Notes: generated by a model from the letters alone, not told the origin. Positions 54,476 to 63,844 are shown, counted from the stretch's first letter. The stretch: 64,000 nt of DNA from Dyella terrae (GCF_004322705.1 NZ_SIZZ01000004.1:217123-281122); one strand, 5' to 3'. Numbers and translations: made by a program.

Positions 54476-55478
54476 GTACCCCTGGCTCCTGCTCGCCTTG
54501 CCGCTGCCCTTGCTGGTGTGGTGGCTGCTTCCCGCGTATGGCGAGCGCACGCGCGCGATCCGCGTGCCGTTCTTCGACGACGTGGCGCTAGCCACCGGGC
54601 AGACGCCCGCGCGTGGCGCCGTGATCCTGCGTTCGAACTGGCTGCGTCGCATCCTTGCGCCGCTGTGCTGGGTGCTGGTCGTGGTGGCCACGGCCGGCCC
54701 GCAATGGCTGGCGCCGCCGGTCGAGCGCACCGAGTCCGCGCGCGACCTGCTGTTGGCCGTGGATCTGTCCGGGTCGATGCAGACACCGGATTTCCTCGAT
54801 GCGCAAGGTGCGCGCATCGACCGGCTGTCGGCGGTCAAAGGCGTGGTCGACGATTTCATCACCCGTCGCAAGACCGACCGCATCGGTCTGATCGTCTTCG
54901 GCACCAATGCCTTTCCGCAGGCACCGCTCACGCTCGATCACAACGCGGTGCGCGAGTTGCTCAATGATCTTCGCGTGGGCATGGCCGGCCCGCAGACTGC
55001 CGTCGGCGACGCCATCGGCATGGCAGTGAAGATGACCGAGCATTCGGCGCAGCGCGAACGCGTACTGATTCTGCTCACCGACGGTCACGACACCGCCGGT
55101 CGCCTGCCGGCCGAGAAAGCCGCCGCCATCGCCAAAGACCACCACATCGTCATCCACACCATCGGCATTGGCGATCCCGACGCGAGCGGCGAAAACCAGG
55201 TGGACCTGAGCGCGCTCGAGCGCATCGCCAAAGTCACCGGCGGCCAGAGCTATCGCGGCGAGAACCGCGAACAACTCGCGGACATCTACCACCTGCTCGA
55301 CCGCATGACACCCAGCAAGGTGAAGCACTCGGTCTATCGCCCCAAGGTCAAGCTCTACTACTACCCGCTGGGACTGAGCCTGTTGCTGATGCTCGGTTAC
55401 CACCTGCTGATGCTGACCGTGCTCGCGCCCATGACCCGGCGACGCGACGAGCCCGTGCCAGAGCCACGGAGCGCCTGA
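54462..55478 (+). CDS. BatA-like VWA-domain membrane protein
   Basis: The protein has 338 residues. Two N-terminal helices (LEYPWLLLALPLPLLVWWL and ILAPLCWVLVVVATAG) flank a short loop. The VWA domain (about 95-290) keeps an intact metal-ion-dependent adhesion site: Asp-x-Ser-x-Ser at 101-105 (DLSGS), the threonine in GPQTAVGDA, and LTDGHD. A last membrane helix is near 305-330. ATG 54462 lies 14 bp inside the DUF4381 gene. The intact metal site suggests this is the active ligand-binding VWA of the pair. Confidence 0.93.
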   Translation: MFQLEYPWLLLALPLPLLVWWLLPAYGERTRAIRVPFFDDVALATGQTPARGAVILRSNWLRRILAPLCWVLVVVATAGPQWLAPPVERTESARDLLLAVDLSGSMQTPDFLDAQGARIDRLSAVKGVVDDFITRRKTDRIGLIVFGTNAFPQAPLTLDHNAVRELLNDLRVGMAGPQTAVGDAIGMAVKMTEHSAQRERVLILLTDGHDTAGRLPAEKAAAIAKDHHIVIHTIGIGDPDASGENQVDLSALERIAKVTGGQSYRGENREQLADIYHLLDRMTPSKVKHSVYRPKVKLYYYPLGLSLLLMLGYHLLMLTVLAPMTRRRDEPVPEPRSA

Positions 55479-55481
55479 GCG

Positions 55482-57101
55482 ATGGAACAGGGCTTCCACT
55501 TCATCCGCCCGCTGTGGCTGCTGCTGTTACCGGCGGGGCTGTTCCTGGGCTGGTGGTGGCAGCGCCGCAACGATCCATTGCAACGCTGGAAGGGCTTGAT
55601 CGCGCCGCACTTGCTCAAACACCTGGTGATCGGCGACATGGGCCACTGGCATCCGCGCCCCATCCACTTCGTGTGCGCGGTGCTTGTCATCGGCGGCATC
55701 GCCTGCGCCGGTCCCACGTGGGAACGCGACCCGCCGCCCTTCAGCGAGGATCGCGCCGCCATGGTGGTGGCGCTCGATCTGTCTCCCGCCATGAACGCGG
55801 TGGACGTGGCACCCACGCGACTCGAACGCGCCAAGCAGAAAATCCGCGACCTGATGAAGGAGCGCGCCGGTGGTCGCACCGGCCTGGTGGTCTACGCCGG
55901 CTCCGCGCATATGGTGTTGCCGCCCACGGACGACGCCAGCTTGATGGAGCTGTTCGTCAGCGCGCTGTCGACCGATCTCATGCCCGACAAGGGCCAGAAC
56001 GCTGCGGCCGCGCTCGCCATGGCCGATCGCCTGCTGGCCGCCGAAGCCGATCCGGGCACCATCGTCTTCATCACCAGCGGCTTTGACGATGCGCAGATTC
56101 CCGCCTTCCAGGCACACGCAAAAACCTCGCACGCCCAGGTGCTGCTGCTCGCCGTCGGCACGACCGAAGGCGGCACGTTGGTCGATGCCCACGGAAAGAT
56201 GGTCATCGGCAGCGGCGGCGCGCCCGAGATCGCCAAGCTCGACGAGGCGGCCCTGAAGCGTCTTTCCGACGGGGCCAAGGTGCCGCTCGCCAGCCTCACC
56301 AACGACAACACCGATGTGCGCTGGGTGCAGCGCGAAGCCATCCATCACCTGGAAATCGTGCACGACCCGAATGCGACCACGCGCTGGAAAGAGTCCGGTT
56401 ACATCCTGTGCTTCCCGCTCGCGCTGATCGCGCTGTTCTGGTTCCGGCGCGGCTGGATGGTGCGCTGGGTGATCGTCTTCGGCGTACTGGCACCGTCCAT
56501 GTTGCCGGCACCGGCCCACGCGGCCGACGGCACCGTAATCAACTGGTTCGTGACGCCCGATCAGCAGGGTCGCTGGTACTTCGAGCACGGCAACTACGAA
56601 GCGGCCGCCCATCATTTTTCCGACCCGTACTGGAAAGCGCTTGCGATGTATCGCTGGGGCCGTTTCGAGCAGGCGCAGACGATTTTCGCGAGCCTTCCCG
56701 GCCCTGATGCGGCCTTCATGGCCGCCAATTGCCATGCGCATCGCATGGAATTCGATGATGCGCTGATCGGCTACGAGATGGCGCTGAAACTTCGTCCGAC
56801 GTTCGTCGAAGCGAAAAACAATCGCGACCTGATGAAGGCACTGATCGCCGAACGCGAAAAGAACCCACCCGAAGATCACCCGCCGGACGAGAAGGCCGAC
56901 GAGATCAAGGAGGATCAAGAGGGCAAGCGCGGCAAGGAGAAGCAAGCGGTGAAGTCCGGTGGCGTACGCCAGGTGCCGGCCGATGTGTGGATGCGCAACC
57001 TGAGCGTGTCGCCGGCGGATTTCCTGCGCATGAAATTCAATATCGAAAGAGAGGGGCCGGCGCCGGCCAGCACGGTACCGGCGAGGAGCACGGCGCAATG
57101 A
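55482..57101 (+). CDS. BatB-like VWA protein fused to TPR region (BatB-BatC type)
   Basis: The 539-residue protein has N-terminal helices (about 9-26 and 62-78) and a VWA domain (about 92-300) in which the first adhesion-site element reads DLSPA at 99-103, so the third ligand Ser is Ala. Another helix pair (about 308-345) follows, then TPR-like helices (about 360-450) with YKAAAxF-type spacing. A charged Lys/Glu-rich tail (EREKNPPEDHPPDEKADEIK) ends the protein. It starts 4 bp after the BatA-like gene. The fusion of BatB and BatC roles is common in proteobacteria. Confidence 0.9.
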   Translation: MEQGFHFIRPLWLLLLPAGLFLGWWWQRRNDPLQRWKGLIAPHLLKHLVIGDMGHWHPRPIHFVCAVLVIGGIACAGPTWERDPPPFSEDRAAMVVALDLSPAMNAVDVAPTRLERAKQKIRDLMKERAGGRTGLVVYAGSAHMVLPPTDDASLMELFVSALSTDLMPDKGQNAAAALAMADRLLAAEADPGTIVFITSGFDDAQIPAFQAHAKTSHAQVLLLAVGTTEGGTLVDAHGKMVIGSGGAPEIAKLDEAALKRLSDGAKVPLASLTNDNTDVRWVQREAIHHLEIVHDPNATTRWKESGYILCFPLALIALFWFRRGWMVRWVIVFGVLAPSMLPAPAHAADGTVINWFVTPDQQGRWYFEHGNYEAAAHHFSDPYWKALAMYRWGRFEQAQTIFASLPGPDAAFMAANCHAHRMEFDDALIGYEMALKLRPTFVEAKNNRDLMKALIAEREKNPPEDHPPDEKADEIKEDQEGKRGKEKQAVKSGGVRQVPADVWMRNLSVSPADFLRMKFNIEREGPAPASTVPARSTAQ

Positions 57102-58447
57102 TCCGCGCAGCCTTGTTCCTGTTGCTGGCACTGCTTACCGTCGTGGCACGAGCGGACGACACGGCGTTGCCCAATACGGACGATCCGAAGCGCCTGCAGT
57201 TGCGCGTGCACCTGGAGCCCGAAGGCACGCTCGTGCAGGGCGAAACGGCGCGCCTCGTCGTGGACCTCCTGACGCCGGAGTTCTTCCACGAAGCGCCGAC
57301 GCTGCCCACGCCACGCATCGAGGGACTCTACGTCGCCCTCACCGACGAGAACGCCGCGCATCCCGTGGTGACGATCGATGGCGCCAACTGGTCCGGCATC
57401 AGCCGCGTGTACCTGGTGACACCGCTGAGCGGCGGGCGCATGACGATTCCTTCGTTCCAGGTGTCGGTGAGCCTGGGGGCGAATGGCGACACGGTGACGG
57501 CGATGACACCCCCGGTGCCTTTGCGCGTGCAGGCACTGCCGCTCCCGCCCGGCGTTACCGAGGCGCTGATCGCCAGCGACGTGAAGGTCAGCCAGGCCGT
57601 GGCACCCGACAAGGGCGGGTTGCGTGTCGGCGACAGCGTCACGCGACGCATCGTCATCACTGCCGACGGTGCGCCGGCGATGATGATCCCGCCGCTGGCG
57701 TTTCCTCCCATCCATGGACTCACCACCTATGCCGCGCCGGCACAGACGCGCAATGCGGTGGGCGACCAAGGTGGATTCATGGGCGGAGAGCGGACGGAGT
57801 CGGTGTCGTATGTGATCCAGGAGCGCGGGCATTACACCTTGCCGCCGGTCACCGTGCGCTGGATGGATGTGCAGACCCATCAGTGGCGCGAAAGCACTGT
57901 GCCTGCCGTGAAGTTCCATGCGTGGTGGGGTGCGCCGGCCCAGGGGCGGTTCGGCGTGCCGGGGCAGGGGCCGGTGGAGCGTGCGTGGGCGTTCCTGCGC
58001 AGCGACCTGGGCATCGCCCTCGTCGTGCTGGTGGCGCTGGGCGTGGCGGCGTGGTGGTTCCGGGCACACTTGCGGCGCGCCGTGCAGTCGATGCGTGAGC
58101 GGCGCGAGCGCCATCGGCAATCAGAGAGCGTGGCGTTCCACAAGCTCATGCGTCTTCGCCACAGCAGCGATGCCGACCGCGTCTATCGCGCGGTGGACGA
58201 CTGGCTTCGCCGCTGTGCGCGGCAAGGCGAACCAGGCAGCCTGGATGCCTGGATCCGGCGGTATGGCGACGACGGCCTGCGGCTGCAGTCACGCGAACTG
58301 CTGGCGCGCGTTTATGGCGAGGAAAGCAAGACGGCCGATGGCTGGACCGCGCAGCCGCTGCTCGACGCGCTCAAAGCCGCGCGCCAGCGACGGCATACGC
58401 CACCGTGGCGCCGCCGGGTCGACCTGCCGCCCTTGAACCCGGTTTGA
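57098..58447 (+). CDS. BatD-like membrane-anchored protein
   Basis: The protein has 449 residues from ATG 57098, which overlaps the previous stop by 4 bp (ATGA) and follows GAGGAG. A signal peptide covers 1 to about 19 (IRAALFLLLALLTVVARA). Periplasmic beta-rich BatD/oxygen-tolerance-type domains extend to about residue 300, a transmembrane helix (LGIALVVLVALGVAAWWF, about 306-323) follows, and a cytoplasmic tail of about 110 residues ends the protein. It is the last gene of the MoxR-VWA module. The large periplasmic part suggests the module's client lies in the envelope. Confidence 0.85.
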   Translation: MIRAALFLLLALLTVVARADDTALPNTDDPKRLQLRVHLEPEGTLVQGETARLVVDLLTPEFFHEAPTLPTPRIEGLYVALTDENAAHPVVTIDGANWSGISRVYLVTPLSGGRMTIPSFQVSVSLGANGDTVTAMTPPVPLRVQALPLPPGVTEALIASDVKVSQAVAPDKGGLRVGDSVTRRIVITADGAPAMMIPPLAFPPIHGLTTYAAPAQTRNAVGDQGGFMGGERTESVSYVIQERGHYTLPPVTVRWMDVQTHQWRESTVPAVKFHAWWGAPAQGRFGVPGQGPVERAWAFLRSDLGIALVVLVALGVAAWWFRAHLRRAVQSMRERRERHRQSESVAFHKLMRLRHSSDADRVYRAVDDWLRRCARQGEPGSLDAWIRRYGDDGLRLQSRELLARVYGEESKTADGWTAQPLLDALKAARQRRHTPPWRRRVDLPPLNPV

Positions 58448-58522
58448 CCAAGACTCGACATCTGGCCCGGTATACGATCCTGTCACGCGATAACGACCAG
58501 CGATTCACACCGGAGGGCGGGA

Positions 58523-60958
58523 ATGGGTAGGTCCAAGAAACGTCGTCAGACACCTGCCAAACCCGCGCCGACCCCCGTTCCCGAAGACACGTCCACCCGC
58601 TACTGGTGGGCCCCGCTGGCCATCGGCCTGCTGGTGATCCTGGCGCTGGGCGCCTGGTGGCTGCATGAGCCGTCCTCGCCCACGATCATCGCCCCGCCCG
58701 CACCGGCCGCCAGCACAGCGGCAGCACCGGCCACGCCGCCCGCGCATTACGTCGGAGCCCAGACCTGTGGCGGTTGTCATCAGGCGCAAATGCAGTCCTG
58801 GCAGGGCTCGCACCACGCGCAGGCGATGATGCTGGCGCAGGGTGATGCGGTGAAGGGACGTTTCGATGGCGTGGCGTTCAAGGCCGACGGCAGCACGGCC
58901 TTGCCGTTCAAGCGCGACGACATGTTCTACCTGCGCACCGATGGCAAGGACGGCCAGCCAGCGGACTTCGCCATCAAGTACACCTTCGGCGTATATCCGT
59001 TGCAGCAGTACCTGGTCGAATTTCCGGATGGCCGCTATCAGGCCCTGCGTGCCTCGTGGGATGCGCGTCCGCGCGAAGCCGGTGGCCAGCGCTGGTTCAA
59101 TCAGTACCCCGGCGAACACATCGGCGCTCACGACAACCTGCACTGGACCGGCCTGAACCAGAACTGGAACTACATGTGCGCGGATTGCCACTCCACCAAC
59201 TTCCAGCGCAACTACGACGCCACCGCCGATACCTTCAAGAGCACGTGGAGCGACATCAATGTGGCTTGCGAGGCCTGTCATGGCCCCGGCTCGCGCCATC
59301 TCGACTGGACGAAAGGCAGCGAAACGCAGAAAGCCGGCGACAAGAGCAAGGGCCTGGCCATCGCCCTGGATGAGCGCCATGGCGTGCACTGGGTACCCAA
59401 TGAAGCCAGCGGTAGTCCCGTGCGAAGCGCGGTGCTGTCCAGTCATCGCGAAGTGGAAACCTGCGCGGTGTGTCATGCGCGGCGCGGCGTGATCGCGAAA
59501 GACTCCGCGCCCACCGGCCGCCTGATGGACACGCACGATCCGGCCTTGCTCACAACGGGCCTCTATCACGCCGACGGCCAGCAACTGGACGAGGTCTACG
59601 TCTACGCCTCGTTCCTGCAGAGCAAGATGTACGCGCAGGGCGTGACCTGCAGCGACTGCCACGATCCGCACAGCGGCAAGACCCGCGCGCAGGGCAATGC
59701 GCTGTGCCTGAGCTGCCACACCGCCAGCAAGTTCGACACCACCGCGCACCACATGCACAAGGCCGACAGCGCCGGCTCGCAATGCGTCGCCTGCCACATG
59801 CCCGCGAAGAACTACATGGTGGTCAACCCGCGCCCGGATCACTCCATCCGCGTGCCGCGCCCGGACCTCACCGAGAAATTCGGCGTGCCCAATGCCTGCG
59901 CCACCTGCCACGCCGACAAGGGCGCGACGTGGGCAGCACAGGCGATCGAAAAAGCCCATGGCCCTGAGCGCAAGGGTTACCAGCACTTCCTCCCCGCGCT
60001 GGACACGGCCCGCAAGGGGGCGCCCGGGGCGGCATCGGGCCTGATGCAACTGGCGCAGGACGCCACGTCGCCAGCGATTGCCCGCGCGACGGCGGTCAAC
60101 GAACTGCAGCGTTATCCCAGCCGTGAGGCGCTGCCCACGCTGCAACACGCCTTGAGTGATCCGGATCCGTTGATGCGCATGGCGGCGCTGGAATCCCTGC
60201 TGTCGTTCCCGCCCCCGGTGCGCGCGCAGCTGGCGCTGGCGCATGTCGACGACCCGGTGCGCAACGTGCGCATCAAGGCCGCGCGTGCCGTCGCCTCGCT
60301 TCCGGACAACCTGCTCGATCCGGCACAACGCGAAGCGCGTGATCGTGCCTTCGCGTTCTGGCTGGACGCCCAGGCCGTCAACGCCGATCGCCCCGAACCG
60401 CACTTCGACATCGGCATCGTCTACGCCGAACGCGGCGATGCCGCCAAAGCGGAAAGCGAGTTCCGCCTGGCGATGAAGCGCCAGGCCGACTTCGTGCCGG
60501 CCTACGTCAACCTCGCCGATCTGTACCGCTCGCAAGGGCGCGAAGACGAGGCCAGCGCCGTCATCGAAGAAGGCCTGAAAGCGGCGCCCGCCCATGCCAG
60601 CCTGTTGCACGCCAAGGGTCTCGCACTGGTTCGCGCGGGCAAGACGCCCGAGGCGCTGGCCTGGCTCAAGCGCGCCACCGATGCCGCGCCGGACAGCGCC
60701 CGCTTCGCCTATGTCTATGCGGTCGCCCTGCAATCGTCCGGGCAGATCGATGCGGCGAAGAGCGTCCTGGCGAAGGCGCTGAAGGTCTCGCCGTACGACC
60801 CGGCGCTGCTCTTCACCCTCGCCGCCATCGAGCGCGATGCCCATGACTGGGTCGCTGCGCGCGGCTATGCGGAGCGGCTGCTGGCGGTCGCCCCCGCATC
60901 CGGCGATGCCCAGCAGCTCAAGCAATCCATCGAGGAAGCCGCCCGGGCGCCTAAGTAA
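58523..60958 (+). CDS. Octahaem cytochrome c fused to HEAT-like and TPR repeats
   Basis: The protein has 811 residues; GGAGG precedes ATG 58523. A basic N-terminus and one membrane anchor (WWAPLAIGLLVILALGAWWL, about 28-47) lead into a periplasmic cytochrome with eight haem-binding CxxCH motifs: CGGCH (82), CADCH, CEACH, CAVCH, CSDCH, CLSCH, CVACH and CATCH (about 456). HEAT-like helices (about 500-590) and at least four TPR units (about 620-800) follow. The arrangement resembles cytochrome c554-type multihaem proteins with a protein-binding tail. It is 75 bp after the BatD-like gene, so the MoxR-VWA module may help assemble it. Function unknown. Confidence 0.88.
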   Translation: MGRSKKRRQTPAKPAPTPVPEDTSTRYWWAPLAIGLLVILALGAWWLHEPSSPTIIAPPAPAASTAAAPATPPAHYVGAQTCGGCHQAQMQSWQGSHHAQAMMLAQGDAVKGRFDGVAFKADGSTALPFKRDDMFYLRTDGKDGQPADFAIKYTFGVYPLQQYLVEFPDGRYQALRASWDARPREAGGQRWFNQYPGEHIGAHDNLHWTGLNQNWNYMCADCHSTNFQRNYDATADTFKSTWSDINVACEACHGPGSRHLDWTKGSETQKAGDKSKGLAIALDERHGVHWVPNEASGSPVRSAVLSSHREVETCAVCHARRGVIAKDSAPTGRLMDTHDPALLTTGLYHADGQQLDEVYVYASFLQSKMYAQGVTCSDCHDPHSGKTRAQGNALCLSCHTASKFDTTAHHMHKADSAGSQCVACHMPAKNYMVVNPRPDHSIRVPRPDLTEKFGVPNACATCHADKGATWAAQAIEKAHGPERKGYQHFLPALDTARKGAPGAASGLMQLAQDATSPAIARATAVNELQRYPSREALPTLQHALSDPDPLMRMAALESLLSFPPPVRAQLALAHVDDPVRNVRIKAARAVASLPDNLLDPAQREARDRAFAFWLDAQAVNADRPEPHFDIGIVYAERGDAAKAESEFRLAMKRQADFVPAYVNLADLYRSQGREDEASAVIEEGLKAAPAHASLLHAKGLALVRAGKTPEALAWLKRATDAAPDSARFAYVYAVALQSSGQIDAAKSVLAKALKVSPYDPALLFTLAAIERDAHDWVAARGYAERLLAVAPASGDAQQLKQSIEEAARAPK

Positions 60959-61163
60959 AACTACTGGCGCGCATTCGGTGAATTTACGGTAACCACCGCC
61001 TGCGCGCCGTGCTGATATCCCCCTTCGTCAGGGCCTCGAACGCCACGGCTCCCACGACGCGGTCACCGGCAAGGACGAAGCGAACATACCCGGCCAGGAT
61101 GCGTTGCCCCGGGTACGGTGCATCGCCCCGCGAGAACAGTCGTTCACGCAAGGGAGCGAGCGT
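60959..61163. other. 205-bp gap, no feature identified
   Basis: The only visible element is the ribosome-binding sequence AAGGGAG about ten bases before the DUF1254 start at 61164. An open minus-strand frame across it is shadow sequence. Confidence 0.4.
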
Positions 61164-62705
61164 ATGTCCATCGTCCGTGCGCGGCTGGCCGCCGCCATCC
61201 TGGCCCTCGTTGCGTCGGTCTTCATCGTGCCCGGCTTCGCGGCGGACTCCCCGCCCAAGCATGCCGCCAAGCATGCGAAGCGGCCGAAGATGACGACCGA
61301 CATACCGTCGTCGCTGACCATTCCCCCTTCCGTCGACACGCCTATCGGCACGCTCAACTTCAAGGACGGCGTACCCGACGAAGACACCGCGCAAAAGGCT
61401 TACGACAACCTCGATTTCCAGCGGGCCGTGCAGGCTTTCCTCGATACGCAGCAGGCCGCCTCGCTGGCCGCGATGCGCAAGGGGATTCATAGTGCCGGTG
61501 GCAGCGCGCATGCCGCCCTGCTGTTCGGTGACCTGCTCGATTCGAAGTCGTTGTTCCTCACCGCCAATACGGACACCGTCTACGCGACGGCGTGGATCGA
61601 CCTGCATGAAGGCCCGGTCGTGGTGGAAGTGCCACCCCATGTGCTGGGCCTCGTCGACGATTTCTGGTTCCACTACGTCACCGACATCGGCCTGGCCGGC
61701 CCCGACGGCGGCAAGGGCGCGAAGTACCTGTTTGTCCCGCCGGGCTACAGCGGCGAAGTGCCGGCGGGCTACTACGTGTCGCGTCCGCGTACCTTCGGCA
61801 ACTGGCTGATCCTTCGCGGCTTCACCGAAAACGGCAACCCGCGTCCTGCCGCCGCCAACATGCGCAAGCTGCGGATCTTCGCGCTGGCGAAGGCGGACAA
61901 ACCGCCGCCGTTCCATTTCGTCAATGTCACCGGCAAGGCTTTCAATACGATCCAGGCCTCCGACGCGTCGTTCTTCGAGCAGGTCAACGAAGTGGTGCAG
62001 GAAGAGCCCGCCGAAGCGAGCGATCCGGAGACGCTGGGCGTGCTTGCATCCATCGGCATCGTCAAAGGCCAGCCGTTCGCGCCGGATGCGCGCATGAGGA
62101 AGATCCTCGGCGAGGCTGCCACCGTGGGGCAGGCCACGCTGCGTTCCATGGTGTATCGCAATCGCGACAAGGCCGCGAAGATCTATCCCGACGGTTCATG
62201 GGTCACCGGTTTCATCGGCGGCAGTTCGACGTTTGAGCACAACGGCGTGCGCCTGCTCGACCCGCGCTCGATGTTCTTCTTCATGGCCACCGGCATCACG
62301 CCGGCGATGAGCGAAGCGAAACCCGGCATGGGCTCGCAATACGCGGCCAACTACGTCGACGCGCACGGCCAGATGCTCGACGGCGGCAAGAGCTATCGCG
62401 TGCATTTGCCCAGCGGCATCCCGGCGAAAAATTTCTGGTCGCTGGTGGTCTACGACACGCAGACGCGCTCGGAACTGCAGACGGATCAGCGGTTGCCGGG
62501 GATCGGGAGCCAGAAACAAGGGCTGGCCAAGAATGGCGATGGATCGGTGGACGTGCACTTCGGGCCGACGGCGCCGAAGGGAAAAGGCGTGAACTGGGTG
62601 CAGACGCTGCCGGGGAAGGGGTGGTTCGTGATTCTGCGGTTGTATGGGCCGACGGAGGGGTGGTTTGAGAAGAGCTGGCGGCCGGGGGAGGTGGAGGAGG
62701 AGTAG
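61164..62705 (+). CDS. Exported DUF1254/DUF1214 protein
   Basis: The protein has 513 residues from ATG 61164. A signal peptide covers 1 to about 26 (AAAILALVASVFIVPGFA). DUF1254 (about 75-200) has the block SLFLTANTDTVYATAWIDL and GLVDDFWFHYVTDIG. A C-terminal DUF1214 part (about 380-500) has NFWSLVVYDTQTRSEL and WFVILRLYGPTEGWF. The fold is beta-rich and the function unknown. In my experience such genes often co-occur with HAD and arylsulfatase genes, as here, so a role in the same sulfoester or lipid-modification locus is a reasonable inference. Confidence 0.88.
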   Translation: MSIVRARLAAAILALVASVFIVPGFAADSPPKHAAKHAKRPKMTTDIPSSLTIPPSVDTPIGTLNFKDGVPDEDTAQKAYDNLDFQRAVQAFLDTQQAASLAAMRKGIHSAGGSAHAALLFGDLLDSKSLFLTANTDTVYATAWIDLHEGPVVVEVPPHVLGLVDDFWFHYVTDIGLAGPDGGKGAKYLFVPPGYSGEVPAGYYVSRPRTFGNWLILRGFTENGNPRPAAANMRKLRIFALAKADKPPPFHFVNVTGKAFNTIQASDASFFEQVNEVVQEEPAEASDPETLGVLASIGIVKGQPFAPDARMRKILGEAATVGQATLRSMVYRNRDKAAKIYPDGSWVTGFIGGSSTFEHNGVRLLDPRSMFFFMATGITPAMSEAKPGMGSQYAANYVDAHGQMLDGGKSYRVHLPSGIPAKNFWSLVVYDTQTRSELQTDQRLPGIGSQKQGLAKNGDGSVDVHFGPTAPKGKGVNWVQTLPGKGWFVILRLYGPTEGWFEKSWRPGEVEEE

Positions 62706-62728
62706 ATCGCGCTGCTTCCCCAACCGTC

Positions 62729-63180
62729 GTCATTCCGGCGAAGGCCGAAATCCAGCGAAATACGGGTGCGCAGCACGCCGATTAAATGGAGTGCTTCGCA
62801 CGACGCATCCCACTGGATGCCGGCTTTCGCCGGCATGACGACGTGGGAGTGTGGGGCGATAACCGTGTGTGGTCGTCACTGGGTGCCTGCCTTCGCAGGC
62901 ATGACGGTGCTTTTTTGGACGTGGGGTGTAAACCGTGCGTAGTCGCTCATGGACGACGCGGATTGTGCGCGAGTGCCATTAGCGGTGGGGCGGATAGCCA
63001 ACAGTCGGACGTTAGTTGGCCCCACCGGTGATCACTTGAGCCTGCGCGTCCCGTGAGGCACGTATCTAACTTGAGCGCACCCCGCCTCTCAGGCCATTTT
63101 CTTTGGGTTACTTTTATTTTGGGCCTCGGCCGGCGGCAGCCAGGCCGAAACGCCCGCTGCGTAAGCGGCCCGGTCGCGGT
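62729..63180. repeat. Long composite intergenic repeat, copy 2
   Basis: This is the second copy of the element at 42704-43475, highly similar from the opening palindrome through CACGCCGATTAAATGGAGTG and again over AGTCGGACGTTAGTTGGCC to TTTTCTTTGGGTTACTTTTA. It has one 137-bp-type unit instead of three and has lost about 17 bp of the closing hairpin. Both copies lie directly after a gene stop. Confidence 0.85.
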
Positions 63181-63262
63181 ATCGCACAGATGAGCATGAT
63201 CGCCCCTGGATGCCGGCTTTCGCCGGAATGACGACATGTGAGGGGTGCGGTCAACTAACCCC

Positions 63263-63417
63263 TCACTGCAACCCCACATACGTCCTCTTGAACCCCACCG
63301 CATCCGCCATCCCCTGCGGCTTCCACTCCCCATCCACCACGAGCTGCTTCCCATCCGCCGACGGTGTCCGCCGCTCGTTCAATTGCGACCCATCGGCGTA
63401 CTGAGCCTCCAAAGGGC
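63263..63417 (-). pseudogene. Repeated gene tail, unit 1
   Basis: The minus strand encodes EAQYADGSQLNERRTPSADG...KRTYVGLQ and a stop, about 49 codons, with no start or N-terminal part. Family not recognised. It is one of three near-identical copies. Confidence 0.6.
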
Positions 63418-63553
63418 CGTCATTCCGGCGAAAGCCGGAATCCACTGCGACCACGTTTCAAGGCTGCAGCGATGCGGCGACAAATGGGTCGTCGCCGTGG
63501 ATTCCGGCTTTCGCCGGAATGACGACATGTGAGGGGTGCGGTCAACTAATCCC

Positions 63554-63708
63554 TCACTGCAACCCCACATACGTCCTCTTGAACCCCACCGCATCCGCCA
63601 TCCCCTGCGGCTTCCACTCCCCATCCACCACCAGTTGCTTCCCATCCGCGGACGGTGTCCGCCGCTCGTTCAATTGCGACCCATCGGCGTACTGAGCCTC
63701 CAAAGGGC
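63554..63708 (-). pseudogene. Repeated gene tail, unit 2
   Basis: Same protein tail as unit 1 (ending KRTYVGLQ), with only silent or minor base changes. It cannot be expressed as a full gene because it lacks the 5' part. Confidence 0.6.
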
Positions 63709-63844
63709 CGTCATTCCGGCGAAAGCCGGAATCCACTGCGACCACGTTTCAAGGCTGCAGCGATGAGGCGACAAATGGGTCGTCGCCGTGGATTCCGGCT
63801 TTCGCCGCAATGACGACATGTGAGGGGTGCGGTCAACTAATCCC

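Noticed and set aside
58505..60925. 806-codon minus-strand frame opposite the octahaem cytochrome
   Set aside because: The CxxCH motifs, membrane anchor and ribosome-binding site are all on the plus strand; the antisense frame is a codon-bias shadow.
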